DNA of 64,000 bases from Halorhabdus amylolytica (GCF_004944975.1 NZ_SPQG01000004.1:219234-283233), one strand, 5' to 3'; shown: positions 54,951-64,000, numbered from the stretch's first letter. The notes: generated by a model not told the origin, from the letters alone. Program-made: numbers and translations.

Positions 54951-55967
54951 TCAGGGGACAACGAGGTTCTTCAGCCCCTCGTTTCGCTCCATGCTCTCGA
55001 ATGCGTCGGGAATCTCGTCCAATCCGAGTTCTGCCGAGATCAGGGATGCAACCTCGATACGTTCCTGGCGAAGGAGCGAGACGGCACGTTCGAAGTCCTC
55101 CTGAGTGAGTGAATACGTTCCGTGGAGGTCGACTTCCGTGAAGTAGACGTCGAACGGACTCAGTTCCATCGTCGCCTCCTGATCGGGGACGCCGAATATC
55201 AGCGTCGTCCCGCCGTCTCTGGTGACGTCGAAGGCCTGCTGAATCGTCTCGACCGCACCGACCGCCTCGATACCGACCGCCACCTTACCAGCGACACGGG
55301 TGATCGCTTCGACCGTATCTTCCACCGCAGTCGGATCGATAGTCTTGTCCGCGCCGAGTTTTTCGGCCAGTTCCCGGCGACGGTCGTCCGGTTCGGAGAC
55401 GATGACCGGTCCGGCACCCCGGTTGCGAGCGACCTGGACCAGCAGCAACCCGACCGGGCCGGCGCCGATCAGCGCCACCGGCTCTCCCTGTTCGATTCCT
55501 GCACGGCCGACTCCATGGACGGCACAGGCGAGCGGCTCGGCGAACGCTGCGTTCCGGATCGGCAAGTCGCCAATAAGTTCCACATTCGTCGCGGGGACCC
55601 GTACGTACTCCGCGAAGGCCCCGTCCAGAATGGTCTCGCCTGCGCCGCCGATTACGGTGTTGTTTTCACAGAGATGGGTCTCGCCCCGCTTGCAGTACGA
55701 ACATCGATTGCAGGGGATCGTCGGGTTGATCGCGACGCGATCGCCCGGTTCGAACCCGTTTGCCCGGGATTCGACGATGGTTCCGGCGCTCTCATGACCC
55801 AAGACCAGCGGTGTCTCTACCCGGAACGAGCCGTGATACATGTGAAAGTCCGTCGTGCAGACGCCACACGCGCCGACTTCGACGAGCACCTCGTCGTCTG
55901 CCGGCTCCGGACGGTCCCGTTCGACGACCTCGATCGATCCGATATCCGTCAGGGCACTTGCCCGCAT
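54951..55967 (-). CDS. Zinc-dependent alcohol/polyol dehydrogenase (paralogue B)
   Basis: A 338-residue medium-chain dehydrogenase, closely similar along its full length to the enzyme at 11603-12625, including GACGVCTTDFHMYHG, CNRCSYCKRGETHLC and DGAFAEYVRVPATN. The Rossmann motif is GAGPVGLLLVQV. Its place between an IclR regulator and a sugar transporter suggests that it oxidises a sugar, polyol or a catabolic product such as an alcohol from lactaldehyde; the substrate is unknown. The ATG at 55967 is chosen over a GTG at 55973. Confidence 0.9.
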   Translation of the reverse strand: MRASALTDIGSIEVVERDRPEPADDEVLVEVGACGVCTTDFHMYHGSFRVETPLVLGHESAGTIVESRANGFEPGDRVAINPTIPCNRCSYCKRGETHLCENNTVIGGAGETILDGAFAEYVRVPATNVELIGDLPIRNAAFAEPLACAVHGVGRAGIEQGEPVALIGAGPVGLLLVQVARNRGAGPVIVSEPDDRRRELAEKLGADKTIDPTAVEDTVEAITRVAGKVAVGIEAVGAVETIQQAFDVTRDGGTTLIFGVPDQEATMELSPFDVYFTEVDLHGTYSLTQEDFERAVSLLRQERIEVASLISAELGLDEIPDAFESMERNEGLKNLVVP

Positions 55968-56362
55968 TACCACTCACCTCGCTGAAAGCGGCCGGCTACT
56001 ATCGATCCGAGGCACACTTGACGCTGCGTTCGTACTGCTGTCTTCATTGATCCACGTTGCGTAAGAAGTTCCAAACACTTAAATATAACGAGTGTATTCA
56101 TCCGGAAAACAAAGTCGAAGCTCCGACGCGACCGTTGTTTCGGGGAATCCCTCGAACCGATCACCCATCTCGTCCGAGAGACCTGTAGACGAATTAGCTG
56201 TCATTTCTCCGGGTGAATGGTAAGTTGTTTGATTGTTTGTGGATCGAGACTGCTACGGAGGAAATAAAGTATTTAATTATTTTGTCTATCTCCATATACC
56301 GATAACGATTAACAGCAATCTTTATGCACAATGATTGCATTGATGCAGATGGGTGAAACCAC
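55968..56362. other. Divergent promoter region of dehydrogenase B and transporter 2
   Basis: No supported gene. It is AT-rich. An imperfect inverted repeat at 56325-56347 (TGCACAATG, ATTG, CATTGATGCA) lies 16-38 bp before the binding-protein ATG, next to a TATA-like TCTTTATG, and is a candidate operator for the transporter operon. A TATA-like TTAAATATAA near 56080 may serve the dehydrogenase through a long leader. Confidence 0.45.
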
Positions 56363-57823
56363 ATGGCAAGAGAATCGAGCAGGCGGAGATTTATCAGTGC
56401 GACAGGACTCGGTCTCGTGACTGGCCTCGCCGGTTGTCTCGGTGGTGGAGACGGAGACACCACGCAAGACACCGGCAGTGGGAGCGAAGACAATACGCAA
56501 GACACCGGCAGTGGAAGCGAAGACGGCACGGAAGATGCCGGAGAGGGGGGCGGGGATCTCGCGATCCCGCTCAGCGAGTACGAGGGAGCCGACATCGACT
56601 GGCGACAGTTCGAGGGCTCGGAGATCAACATCCTCGCACCCCAGCACCCGTGGATGGACACGATCGAGCCGGCGATCCCGGTTTTCGAGGAATTGACCGG
56701 CATGACGGTCATCACGAATACATTCCCGGAACAACAGTTCCGGACCAAACGACTCACTGACCTCACGACCGGGGCTGGCGAGTACGACGCCTTCTGGAAC
56801 GTTCGGACGGTCAACCAGTACCGCAAATCCGGATGGCTCCAGCCCCTGGACGAGTTCTTCCAAGATGATAGCCTCTTCGACGAGAAATGGTACGATCGAG
56901 ACGACCTCTTCGACGTCGTCAAGTGGCGGTGTCACGCCGACGGAAAGTGGGATAAGTGGAGCGGACTCCCGCTGAACACCGAAGTTCAGGTCCAGTTCTA
57001 CCGGACCGACCTCTACGAGAAGCACGGTCTGGAGGTCGCCGAGACGACAGAGGAGTTCATCGAGAACGCGAGGACGATCCACGAGAACGAGTCAGACGTC
57101 ATCGGGACACTCGGTCGTGGACAGAAGGGTTACGGGATGGCCCCCTACATCCTCAACACGTTCGTCCAGGAGTTCGGCGCGAACATCTGGGATAGCTTCC
57201 CGGACGACTCCGGTCTCGACTCCGAGAAAGCGATCGGGGCGGCCGACTTCTATGTCAATCTGTTACAAGACTACGGCCCGGAGGGTCCCGGTTCGTTCAC
57301 CTGGAGCGACGTCCTCTCGGCGATGCAGTCGGGAACGGCCGGACACATCGTTTCTGACGCGAACCTGTTTTGGCCCGGTCTGACCGATCCGGAAGCCTCG
57401 GATGTCGCCGACCGTATCGGCGTCGCACCGGTGCCGTATCCCGAAAGCGGATCGTTCGGTCCCAATCAGTCGACTTGGCAGATGAACACCTCGCAGTTCG
57501 CCGATAATTCCGCCGGGGCGTTCCTGTTCATGATCTGGGCGACCTCGAAACCGACAAACAACTGGATGCATATCGATCAGGGCGCCGGATTCTCGGTCCG
57601 GCGTGGCGTCTGGGAGAACGACGAGTTCCGGTCGCGTGTCGGCGAGACGTACGCCGACGTCACGATCGAATCTCAAGAGGCTGCCAACCCCATCTCCTTC
57701 GACGAAAACTACCCCGAGTGGGGACAGAAGTACTCCGAGGAACTGCAACGGGCGATCAATGGAGAAAAGACGCCGACGGAGGCGATGAAAGCAGCAGCCT
57801 CAGCAGCTGAAAACGCCTTCTGA
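56363..57823 (+). CDS. Sugar-binding lipoprotein of ABC transporter 2
   Basis: A 486-residue CUT1 solute-binding protein. The Tat/lipoprotein signal is SRRRFISATGLGLVTGLAGC (residues 6-25). It is followed by a low-complexity linker with repeated DTGSGSED units (about 35-65) that places the binding domain away from the membrane. The domain start EINILAPQHPWMDTIEP is typical of family 1 binding proteins. It begins a plus-strand operon: binding protein, two permeases, ATPase. Sequence is only distantly related to the binding protein of transporter 1, so the substrate is probably different. Confidence 0.92.
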   Translation: MARESSRRRFISATGLGLVTGLAGCLGGGDGDTTQDTGSGSEDNTQDTGSGSEDGTEDAGEGGGDLAIPLSEYEGADIDWRQFEGSEINILAPQHPWMDTIEPAIPVFEELTGMTVITNTFPEQQFRTKRLTDLTTGAGEYDAFWNVRTVNQYRKSGWLQPLDEFFQDDSLFDEKWYDRDDLFDVVKWRCHADGKWDKWSGLPLNTEVQVQFYRTDLYEKHGLEVAETTEEFIENARTIHENESDVIGTLGRGQKGYGMAPYILNTFVQEFGANIWDSFPDDSGLDSEKAIGAADFYVNLLQDYGPEGPGSFTWSDVLSAMQSGTAGHIVSDANLFWPGLTDPEASDVADRIGVAPVPYPESGSFGPNQSTWQMNTSQFADNSAGAFLFMIWATSKPTNNWMHIDQGAGFSVRRGVWENDEFRSRVGETYADVTIESQEAANPISFDENYPEWGQKYSEELQRAINGEKTPTEAMKAAASAAENAF

Positions 57824-57852
57824 AGGAGTCTCTCCGTCACTATTTCAAAGAA

Positions 57853-58788
57853 ATGATGAACGCAACCACAAAAGAATCATCACACGCGTCTGTATCAAGC
57901 CGATTACGAGAGTTGTGGAACCAGTATCTCCCCTACTGGTTGATGACACCGATGGTGCTGGTGATGTTGGTCATCACCATCTTCCCGGGGGCGTACGACC
58001 TGTATTTGAGTCTCGTCAAGTACAAGATGACCAGCCCCGACACTATCGGGGAGTTCACTGGCCTGACGAACTACGTGACTGCATTCACGGAAGCGGGCGC
58101 ACTCGATTCGTTCGTGATTACGATCACATTCGTCGGCGGTGCACTGGCGTTGGAGGCCGTATTCGGGTTTGTCATTGCTGCATTACTGCACGGCGTTGAA
58201 TCCGATCGGACGGAGACGTTCTATCGTGTCGTGTTCATTCTGCCGATGGCCGTCGCGCCGGTCACGCTGGCGACGATATCCCGGATCATGCTCAACTCCG
58301 AGGTCGGGATCATTCCATACTTGATCGAGCAGCTCACCCCATTTGCCGCGCCTGTCTTTCTCAGTGACATTCCGTTGCTGACTGTTACATTGGTCGATGT
58401 CTGGCACTGGACGCCGTTCATGTTCATCATCTTCTACGCCGGGCTCTCGTCGGTTCCCCAGACGCTCCTGGACGCGGCGCGGGTTGACGGCGCACCGCTG
58501 TGGCGGCGATACGTGCATGTCATTCTTCCGTACATGAAACCAGTGTTGTTCGTGGCCATCCTCATCCGGATGATCGACCTGTTCCGACACTTCGGGCTCG
58601 TCTTCAGCCTCACTCGTGGTGGGCCAGGGACAAGTACCCAGCTCGTGAGCCTCAACATCTACGAACAGGGCTTCCGGTTCGTTGATCTCGGGGCTGCAGC
58701 GGCCATCGCCGTCGTCTATCTGGTCCTCATCATCGCTATCGCGAACGTTCTGATCGCAAAAGTCGGCTTCGAGGGGGTGTGGGAATAA
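57853..58788 (+). CDS. Sugar ABC transporter permease, MalF-type (transporter 2)
   Basis: A 311-residue CUT1 permease with six helices and the EAA loop LLDAARVDGAPLWRRYVHVI near residue 200. It starts 29 bp after the binding-protein gene (second ATG at 57856 equally possible) and its stop codon TAA shares one base with the ATG of the next permease. Confidence 0.92.
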   Translation: MMNATTKESSHASVSSRLRELWNQYLPYWLMTPMVLVMLVITIFPGAYDLYLSLVKYKMTSPDTIGEFTGLTNYVTAFTEAGALDSFVITITFVGGALALEAVFGFVIAALLHGVESDRTETFYRVVFILPMAVAPVTLATISRIMLNSEVGIIPYLIEQLTPFAAPVFLSDIPLLTVTLVDVWHWTPFMFIIFYAGLSSVPQTLLDAARVDGAPLWRRYVHVILPYMKPVLFVAILIRMIDLFRHFGLVFSLTRGGPGTSTQLVSLNIYEQGFRFVDLGAAAAIAVVYLVLIIAIANVLIAKVGFEGVWE

Positions 58789-59672
58789 TGGCGACAGCAG
58801 ATTCAGAGGAGACGCTCAAACACCCCGAACGGCGCTTCTCGAAGGATACCCGGAACCGACTCACCGCAATCGGTCGACACGCCGTGTTACTAGTCTGGGC
58901 TGTCGTCGTGCTGTTTCCGCTCTATTGGCTCGTCTCGATGTCATTAAAGCCGGCGCGAGAAGCCATCGCCCTGCCACCGAAGTGGCTCTTCGTCCCAATT
59001 TTCTCGAACTACGCCGAACTTGCCCAGAACGGCGAGTTCGTCTACGCGTTCTTTAACACCGTGTTCATGGTGTCAGTGTCGGTGATCGTGGTACTTCTCA
59101 TCGGCGTGCCGGCGGCATACGTGCTCTCGCGGTACGACATCCCCAGACAGCGCGACGTCCTCGTATGGATTCTCTCCTCGCGGATGTTGCCGCCGATCGC
59201 CGTCGTCATCCCGTTTTTCGTCATCTTCCGCAAGCTCAACCTGTTCGACACGCGGATTGCGATGATGTTCATGTATATCACGATCAACATATCGCTGGTC
59301 GTGTGGGTCATGAAGGCCTTCTTCGATGGCATTCCCGAGACGCTCGAGGAGGCCGCTCGGGTCGACGGGGCTAGCCGGTTCCAGTCGTTCCTGCGGGTCA
59401 TTCTCCCGTCGGCCAAGCCCGGAATCTTCTCCGTCGCCATCATCAGCTTCATCTTCGCCTGGATCGAGTTGCTGTTCGGGCTCGTGCTGACGAACCAGAC
59501 CGCGACCACGGTGTCAATGCAGGTGTATCAATTCATCGGCGTCAAGCAGATCGAGTGGGGGATGCTGGCTGCCGCCTCGACAGCAGTCATCGTGCCGGTG
59601 CTGGTTTTCCTCATCGCCGTCAACAAGTATCTCGCCGCTGGACTCAGCTTCGGCGTGGTGATTAAAGAATGA
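58788..59672 (+). CDS. Sugar ABC transporter permease, MalG-type (transporter 2)
   Basis: A 294-residue CUT1 permease. A hydrophilic N-terminus (about 1-28) precedes six helices; the EAA loop is LEEAARVDGASRFQSFLRVI near residue 190. The start is the ATG that overlaps the preceding stop by one base (TAATG), typical of translational coupling. The ATPase gene follows after 85 bp. Confidence 0.93.
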   Translation: MATADSEETLKHPERRFSKDTRNRLTAIGRHAVLLVWAVVVLFPLYWLVSMSLKPAREAIALPPKWLFVPIFSNYAELAQNGEFVYAFFNTVFMVSVSVIVVLLIGVPAAYVLSRYDIPRQRDVLVWILSSRMLPPIAVVIPFFVIFRKLNLFDTRIAMMFMYITINISLVVWVMKAFFDGIPETLEEAARVDGASRFQSFLRVILPSAKPGIFSVAIISFIFAWIELLFGLVLTNQTATTVSMQVYQFIGVKQIEWGMLAAASTAVIVPVLVFLIAVNKYLAAGLSFGVVIKE

Positions 59673-59757
59673 ATGAGACAGATTGCATGCAAGCGGTATC
59701 GGACGGAGAACAGATCGATAAGACAGAGTATCAACGCACTGCCGTAGAGGGACAATA

Positions 59758-60924
59758 ATGGCGCGGATCAAACTCGACAACATCACCAAGGAGTTCGGAG
59801 ACGGAGAGAACAGTATCGTCGCGGTAGACGACGTAAGTCTGGAGATACACGACGGCGAGTTCGTCGTGTTCGTCGGCCCCTCGGGAAGCGGGAAGTCAAC
59901 CCTGATGCGAACCGTCGCCGGCCTCGAAGACCAGACCGACGGTGACGTCGTCATCGGGAATACGATTGTCAACGAACTCAGTCCGTCGGATCGAAATATC
60001 GCAATGGTCTTCCAGAACTACGCGCTCTACCCCAACATGACGGCCGAACAAAACATGTCCTTCGGCCTCAAGATGTCGACGGACCTTACTGACGACGAGA
60101 TTGAACAGCGAGTCACGGAGGCAGCCCAGATGATGGGGATCGAAGAGCTACTGGACAACAGTCCTGGAGATATGTCGGGAGGTCAACAACAGCGGGTCGC
60201 GCTCGGGCGGGCGATCGTCCGTAATCCGAACGTCTTCTTGCTCGACGAACCGCTCAGCAACCTCGACGCCAAGCTCCGGACGGAGATGCGGACGGAGATC
60301 AATCGCCTCCAGAACGATCTCGACGTGACGACGCTGTACGTCACCCACGATCAGACGGAGGCAATGACGATGGGCGATCGGTTGGTCGTGTTGAATCAAG
60401 GGCAACTCCAGCAGGTCGGCACACCACTGGAGTGTTTCTACCGGCCGGCTAATCAGTTCGTTGCCGGATTCCTGGGTTCTCCCTCGATGAACTTCTTCAC
60501 CGGCCACGTCGAGGGCGGCACGTTCCGCACCGACGGTATCGACTTCGATCTGACTGAACGCATTCAGTCGTCACTCGGAGATCGAAACGAAGTCACGCTC
60601 GGGATCCGTCCCGAGGACATCGAACTGCACGAAGAACCCAACAGCGCACACGGGTTCGAAGCGGTGGTTGACGTTGTCGAACCCATGGGGAGCATCTCCT
60701 ACGTCTATCTCCGTCCCGAAAAACAAGAGAGCGAGAAGACGTTCGTCGTCGAGACGGAGGGCCAACGCGCGACGACTGTCGGCGATCACATGTACGTCGA
60801 GTTCCCGCCGGAGAGCGTTCACCTGTTCGACATCGACTCGGGCGAGACGATCCACCAGCGCCGACTCAACGAAGACGCTGAGGAGGCACTCCGAGACCGG
60901 ATGGAAAAGAACCTCTCGGCGTGA
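59758..60924 (+). CDS. Sugar ABC transporter ATPase, UgpC/MsmK-type (transporter 2)
   Basis: A 388-residue CUT1 ATPase. Walker A GPSGSGKST, Q-loop VFQNYALYPNM, signature MSGGQQQR, Walker B FLLDEPLSNLD and H-loop VTHDQTEAMTM, then a TOBE domain (about 245-360). It energises the permeases just upstream. It is closely similar to the ATPase at 41915-43081, while the permeases and binding proteins of the two systems differ more, as expected if only substrate-facing parts have diverged. Confidence 0.95.
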   Translation: MARIKLDNITKEFGDGENSIVAVDDVSLEIHDGEFVVFVGPSGSGKSTLMRTVAGLEDQTDGDVVIGNTIVNELSPSDRNIAMVFQNYALYPNMTAEQNMSFGLKMSTDLTDDEIEQRVTEAAQMMGIEELLDNSPGDMSGGQQQRVALGRAIVRNPNVFLLDEPLSNLDAKLRTEMRTEINRLQNDLDVTTLYVTHDQTEAMTMGDRLVVLNQGQLQQVGTPLECFYRPANQFVAGFLGSPSMNFFTGHVEGGTFRTDGIDFDLTERIQSSLGDRNEVTLGIRPEDIELHEEPNSAHGFEAVVDVVEPMGSISYVYLRPEKQESEKTFVVETEGQRATTVGDHMYVEFPPESVHLFDIDSGETIHQRRLNEDAEEALRDRMEKNLSA

Positions 60925-61192
60925 TCGCCGGGCGAACGGCGTTCGATCTTCGTCCCGTCCCTTTGCGATACGGTCCAACTCCGTTACGTACCCTGCGTCC
61001 GACTACGGCCGCGTCCTGACGACTGACGGCCGAACCAGGCCGGGACCGTCGATTCGATTTCGGGACCCGATATCCCGGGTCCGCCAACCGGTACACTCAC
61101 ACAACACCGTGCCTGTGGAACTGCGATCATCAATCCCATTTCCCGGGAATGAAACACAACTTTTTTCACTGAATAGAGCACGATTTCAGACG

Positions 61193-62224
61193 ATGCAGAG
61201 TGCAGTACTAACAGAGTCACTAGAGTTCGAGATCGAAGAACGTGATAGACCCTCGCCAGCGAGCGACGAAGTGCTCGTCGCGACAAGGGATGTCGGAATC
61301 TGTGGTTCGGATATTCACTACTGGAGCCACGGTCGTATCGGAGATTACGTCGTGGAGAATCCCCTGATCCTCGGTCACGAGAGCGCCGGAGAAGTCGTCG
61401 AAGTTGGGGATGATGTCGATACCGTCGAACCCGGCGATCGAGTCGCGCTCGAACCGGGCGTCCCCTGTCGTCGATGTGAGTATTGCAAGCGCGGCGAATA
61501 TCACCTCTGTCCCCAGGTGACGTTCATGGCAACGCCCCCGGACGACGGGACTTTCTCGGAGTACGTCGCCTGGCCAGCCGACTTCGCGTACGTGCTACCG
61601 GAGGAAGTTTCCACCCGAGAAGGGGCACTCTGTGAGCCACTCAGCGTCGGCCTTCACGCAAGTCGACTCGGGGATATCGGGTACGGCGATACCGTCGCTA
61701 TCACCGGCGCCGGGCCGATCGGTCTTCTCGCGATGGAGGCGGCAAAAGCCGCGGGCGCAAGCGACGTGATACTCACGGATGTCGTCGAAAGCAAACTGGA
61801 ACGTGCTGCCGAGCATGGTGCCGACGAAACAGTAAACGTTGCCGAGCGGAACCTCGTCGAGGCTGTCGAGGAATACACAGATGGACGAGGTGCCGATGTC
61901 GTTCTGGAAGCATCCGGTGCGAAGTCCTCCATCGAGAACACGCTTGAAATCGTCCGGCGGGGTGGAGAGATCGTCCTGATCGGTCTCGCCGACGAGGCGA
62001 CGGTCCCGCTTGACATCCTTGAGATTATCGACAACGAACTCCACATCCACGGATCGTTCCGCTACGCGAACACGTACGACGCCGCCGTCAACCTTCTCGC
62101 CGACGGCGAGGTAGACGTCGAGTGGATCATCGACTTCGAAGAACCGATGGAGAACGTCGCCAAAGCCTTCGAACGGGTCCACGGAGGCGAGGATGTCGTG
62201 AAGGGAATGATATCCTTCGAGTAA
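61193..62224 (+). CDS. Sorbitol/polyol-type zinc dehydrogenase
   Basis: A 343-residue medium-chain dehydrogenase of the sorbitol/L-iditol 2-dehydrogenase group. It has the typical DVGICGSDIHYWSHGRIGDYVV segment, GHESAGEV, the structural-zinc cysteines in CRRCEYCKRGEYHLC, and the Rossmann motif GAGPIGLLAMEAA. It probably oxidises a sugar or polyol taken up by transporter 2. It is distinct from the two ADH paralogues at 11603 and 54951. The plus-strand frame is open far upstream, but the ATG at 61193 lies exactly at the family start; the upstream part is antisense-like. Confidence 0.9.
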   Translation: MQSAVLTESLEFEIEERDRPSPASDEVLVATRDVGICGSDIHYWSHGRIGDYVVENPLILGHESAGEVVEVGDDVDTVEPGDRVALEPGVPCRRCEYCKRGEYHLCPQVTFMATPPDDGTFSEYVAWPADFAYVLPEEVSTREGALCEPLSVGLHASRLGDIGYGDTVAITGAGPIGLLAMEAAKAAGASDVILTDVVESKLERAAEHGADETVNVAERNLVEAVEEYTDGRGADVVLEASGAKSSIENTLEIVRRGGEIVLIGLADEATVPLDILEIIDNELHIHGSFRYANTYDAAVNLLADGEVDVEWIIDFEEPMENVAKAFERVHGGEDVVKGMISFE

Positions 62225-62394
62225 TACCAACCGAAACTTGCCGTCCTATTTCGAACGGATCAAGAGCAGCCGGCCGTCGAATCACATTTTGTCGAACTCC
62301 CGAAATACTATCAGGCACACCGAAACGCGAGGGATCTCGGCGGCGACAGGGATGGGCCAGTCGTTTCAAGTGGCTGCTCGCGTAATCCTCCCGC

Positions 62395-63546
62395 ATGGAA
62401 ATCACGGACTTTGAACTGTTCGCGGTGCCGCCCCGGTGGCTTCTCCTCAAACTGGAGACGGACGAGGGGGTTGTCGGCTGGGGCGAGCCGATCGTGCAGG
62501 GTCGGCTGGAAACAGTTCACGCGGCCGTCACGGAACTGGTCGAAGGATATCTGCTCGGCAGGGATCCGTGTCGGACTGAGTACCATTGGCAGAAACTCTA
62601 CCGGAGCGGTTACTTCCGGGGCGGGCCGATCCTCATGAGCGCGCTCGCCGGGATCGACCACGCGCTGTGGGACATCAAGGGAAAGCACCTGGGTGCTCCC
62701 GTCCACGAACTACTCGGGGGACACACCCGAAATCGACTCATGGTGTATCAGTGGCTTGGCAGCGACAGGACAGAGGAAACCGTACAAGCCGCCGAAAAAG
62801 CGGTCGAAAACGGGTATCAGGCCTTCAAACTCAACCTCCCGCAGAAGGTCAGACCGGTCGAGACGGGTGCTGTGATCGATCGGTGCGTCGAACAGATAGC
62901 GACGATCAGGGAGACGGTCGGGACGGACGCGTTCGTCGGCGTGGATTTTCATGGCCGGGTTTCGAAGCCGATGGCTGCTGAATTGCTCAGACGACTCGAA
63001 CCCTTCGATCCGATGTTCGTCGACCAGCCATTGCTCCCGGAACATCATGACGGGTTCAGTAGACTCAGCGATCAGACGACCGTTCCGCTCTCGACGGGCG
63101 AACGATTGTACTCCCGTCACGATTTCAAGGGGCTGTTCGTCGAGGATGCCGTCTCGGTCATCCAGCCGGACGTGACTCACGTCGGCGGGATATCCGAGAT
63201 GCAGAAATTGGCATCCCTGGCCGAGACGTTCGACGTCGCCGTGATCCCGCACTGTCCGTTAGGCCCCGTCGCGTTCGCGGCCAGTCTGCAGGTCGGGTTT
63301 TCCTCACAGAACGTCGTCATGCACGAACAGGATATCGGAATTCACGAGCCGGACTCCAGCTCCCGTCTCGCATTGCTCGAGGAACCTGATACGTTCGGAT
63401 TCGACCGAGGATACGTACAACGACCGACGGGTGACGGACTCGGAGTGACGGTCGACGAGGAGTACGTCCGTGAGCAGACACAGTCGCACGTGAACTGGCA
63501 GACGCCCGTCTGGCATCATCAGGACGGCAGTATCGCCGAATGGTGA
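62395..63546 (+). CDS. Galactonate-dehydratase-like enolase-superfamily enzyme, copy 2
   Basis: A 383-residue protein that aligns end to end with copy 1 at 33302 and with D-galactonate dehydratase. It retains both catalytic histidines (His186 in DFHGR, His286 in HCPLGPV) and metal ligands Asp184 and Glu236, but the middle ligand is Asp210 (FVDQP) instead of Glu. It should dehydrate an aldonate to a 2-keto-3-deoxy acid; galactonate is plausible. It follows the polyol-type dehydrogenase by 170 bp on the same strand and converges with the PfkB kinase at 63676, a plausible next enzyme. Confidence 0.88.
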   Translation: MEITDFELFAVPPRWLLLKLETDEGVVGWGEPIVQGRLETVHAAVTELVEGYLLGRDPCRTEYHWQKLYRSGYFRGGPILMSALAGIDHALWDIKGKHLGAPVHELLGGHTRNRLMVYQWLGSDRTEETVQAAEKAVENGYQAFKLNLPQKVRPVETGAVIDRCVEQIATIRETVGTDAFVGVDFHGRVSKPMAAELLRRLEPFDPMFVDQPLLPEHHDGFSRLSDQTTVPLSTGERLYSRHDFKGLFVEDAVSVIQPDVTHVGGISEMQKLASLAETFDVAVIPHCPLGPVAFAASLQVGFSSQNVVMHEQDIGIHEPDSSSRLALLEEPDTFGFDRGYVQRPTGDGLGVTVDEEYVREQTQSHVNWQTPVWHHQDGSIAEW

Positions 63547-63675
63547 CTCGGCCGTGCTACGTCAGTGGCACGTGTCGCCGAGTAGCCGGATTGACGGGAC
63601 GTCCCCGGGAATGTGTCCTCAAAAATAATATCCTACGGCAGTCAAGCAACGTACGACGACTCGGTACCTTCGGAC

Positions 63676-64000
63676 TTACTGTTCTTCGAGGAGGGCATCG
63701 ACGGCTTCGCGCGTCGGCAGAGGGTCCATCGCACCGGTGTCCGTCGTCGCGAGCGCACCGACAGCGTTGCCGAATCGGACGGCATCGGTGAGTGAGTGCC
63801 CCTCGAGGAGTCCGGTGATCGCGCCGGCAGTGAACGCGTCACCGGCACCCGTGGTTTCGACGACATCGACGTCGAAGACGGATCGATCAGCCTCCGCAGG
63901 TCCCCACGGTGCGTCGTCGGTCGCCAACGCGTAAGTGCCATCGCCACCCTGCGTGAGAAATACCGTGTGTGGGCCGTACGCCGTCAACTCCTCGGCGACG
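63676..64000 (-). CDS. PfkB-family sugar kinase (N-terminus outside window)
   Basis: The last 107 residues of a ribokinase/PfkB kinase are visible. They contain the family signature VVETTGAGDAFTAGAITGLL, in which the Asp is the catalytic base, and a preceding TQGGDGTYAL strand. It could be a 2-keto-3-deoxy-gluconate/galactonate kinase working after the dehydratase, or a fructo- or ribokinase; the substrate-determining N-terminus is missing. Confidence 0.88.
   Translation of the reverse strand, partial: VAEELTAYGPHTVFLTQGGDGTYALATDDAPWGPAEADRSVFDVDVVETTGAGDAFTAGAITGLLEGHSLTDAVRFGNAVGALATTDTGAMDPLPTREAVDALLEEQ

Noticed and set aside
61063..61082. GGACCCG...CGGGTCC hairpin after the second ATPase gene as a terminator
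   Set aside because: No T-run follows and it is about 140 bp from the stop codon; evidence too thin.
1..64000. CRISPR arrays, rRNA genes, phage or integrase genes
   Set aside because: I found no regularly spaced direct repeats of CRISPR type, no rRNA signatures and no intact integrase.

Overview
The window looks like a chromosomal segment of a halophilic archaeon (class Halobacteria). The proteins are rich in Asp/Glu. They include a haloarchaeal-type dodecin, a Bat-like PAS/GAF/HTH regulator, a HalX response regulator, transcription factor S, a three-gene bacterioruberin operon and Tat-exported lipoproteins. TATA boxes about 25-35 bp upstream of start codons are common and few genes have a strong Shine-Dalgarno. 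A bacterial-style kinase pathway for a sugar recalls saccharolytic genera such as Halorhabdus, but that genus suggestion is inference.

Left half (1-33 kb), core-like and GC-rich: partial ilvD; a small membrane protein; a DICT-domain sensor; a GHMP-family RFAP-synthase homologue; dodecin; uvrB; a DUF3604 metallo-protein; a rubrerythrin-like protein; a three-gene plus-strand group (RAD55-like ATPase with a broken P-loop, coiled-coil/zinc protein, acidic protein with repeated DPF motifs); a zinc alcohol dehydrogenase; tfs; several two-component, HTH and membrane proteins, including a tandem pair of 7TM histidine kinases of which one has lost its catalytic motifs; a six-repeat protein fused to a blue-copper domain behind two DtxR/IdeR-like boxes; a ZIP-family transporter; and the crtD-lyeJ-cruF carotenoid operon. 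Two places (about 2.1-2.3 kb and 27.7 kb) carry solitary IS200/IS605 (TnpB-type) right-end sequences with no tnpB gene.

Right half (33-64 kb), accessory-like: after a tRNA-like 3' fragment, a first galactonate-dehydratase homologue, a universal stress protein and a decayed IS6-family transposase, the sequence becomes a sugar-catabolic island. One block has a CUT1 ABC transporter (ATPase, binding lipoprotein, two permeases), a class II aldolase, an aldehyde dehydrogenase, an L-rhamnose isomerase, a rhamnulokinase and a cytoplasmic GH78 alpha-L-rhamnosidase. Two IclR-family regulators follow. The first lies beside three copies of a 19-bp palindrome. A second block has a zinc dehydrogenase paralogous to the one at 11.6 kb, a second complete CUT1 transporter, a polyol-type dehydrogenase, a second galactonate-dehydratase homologue and, at the window end, a PfkB-family sugar kinase.

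Taken together the right half predicts import of rhamnosides, intracellular hydrolysis, and L-rhamnose to L-rhamnulose to L-rhamnulose-1-phosphate to DHAP plus L-lactaldehyde to L-lactate. This differs from the diketo-hydrolase rhamnose route described in Haloferax volcanii. The second block looks like oxidation of a sugar or polyol, dehydration of an aldonate, and phosphorylation of a 2-keto-3-deoxy acid or another sugar; its substrate is unknown.
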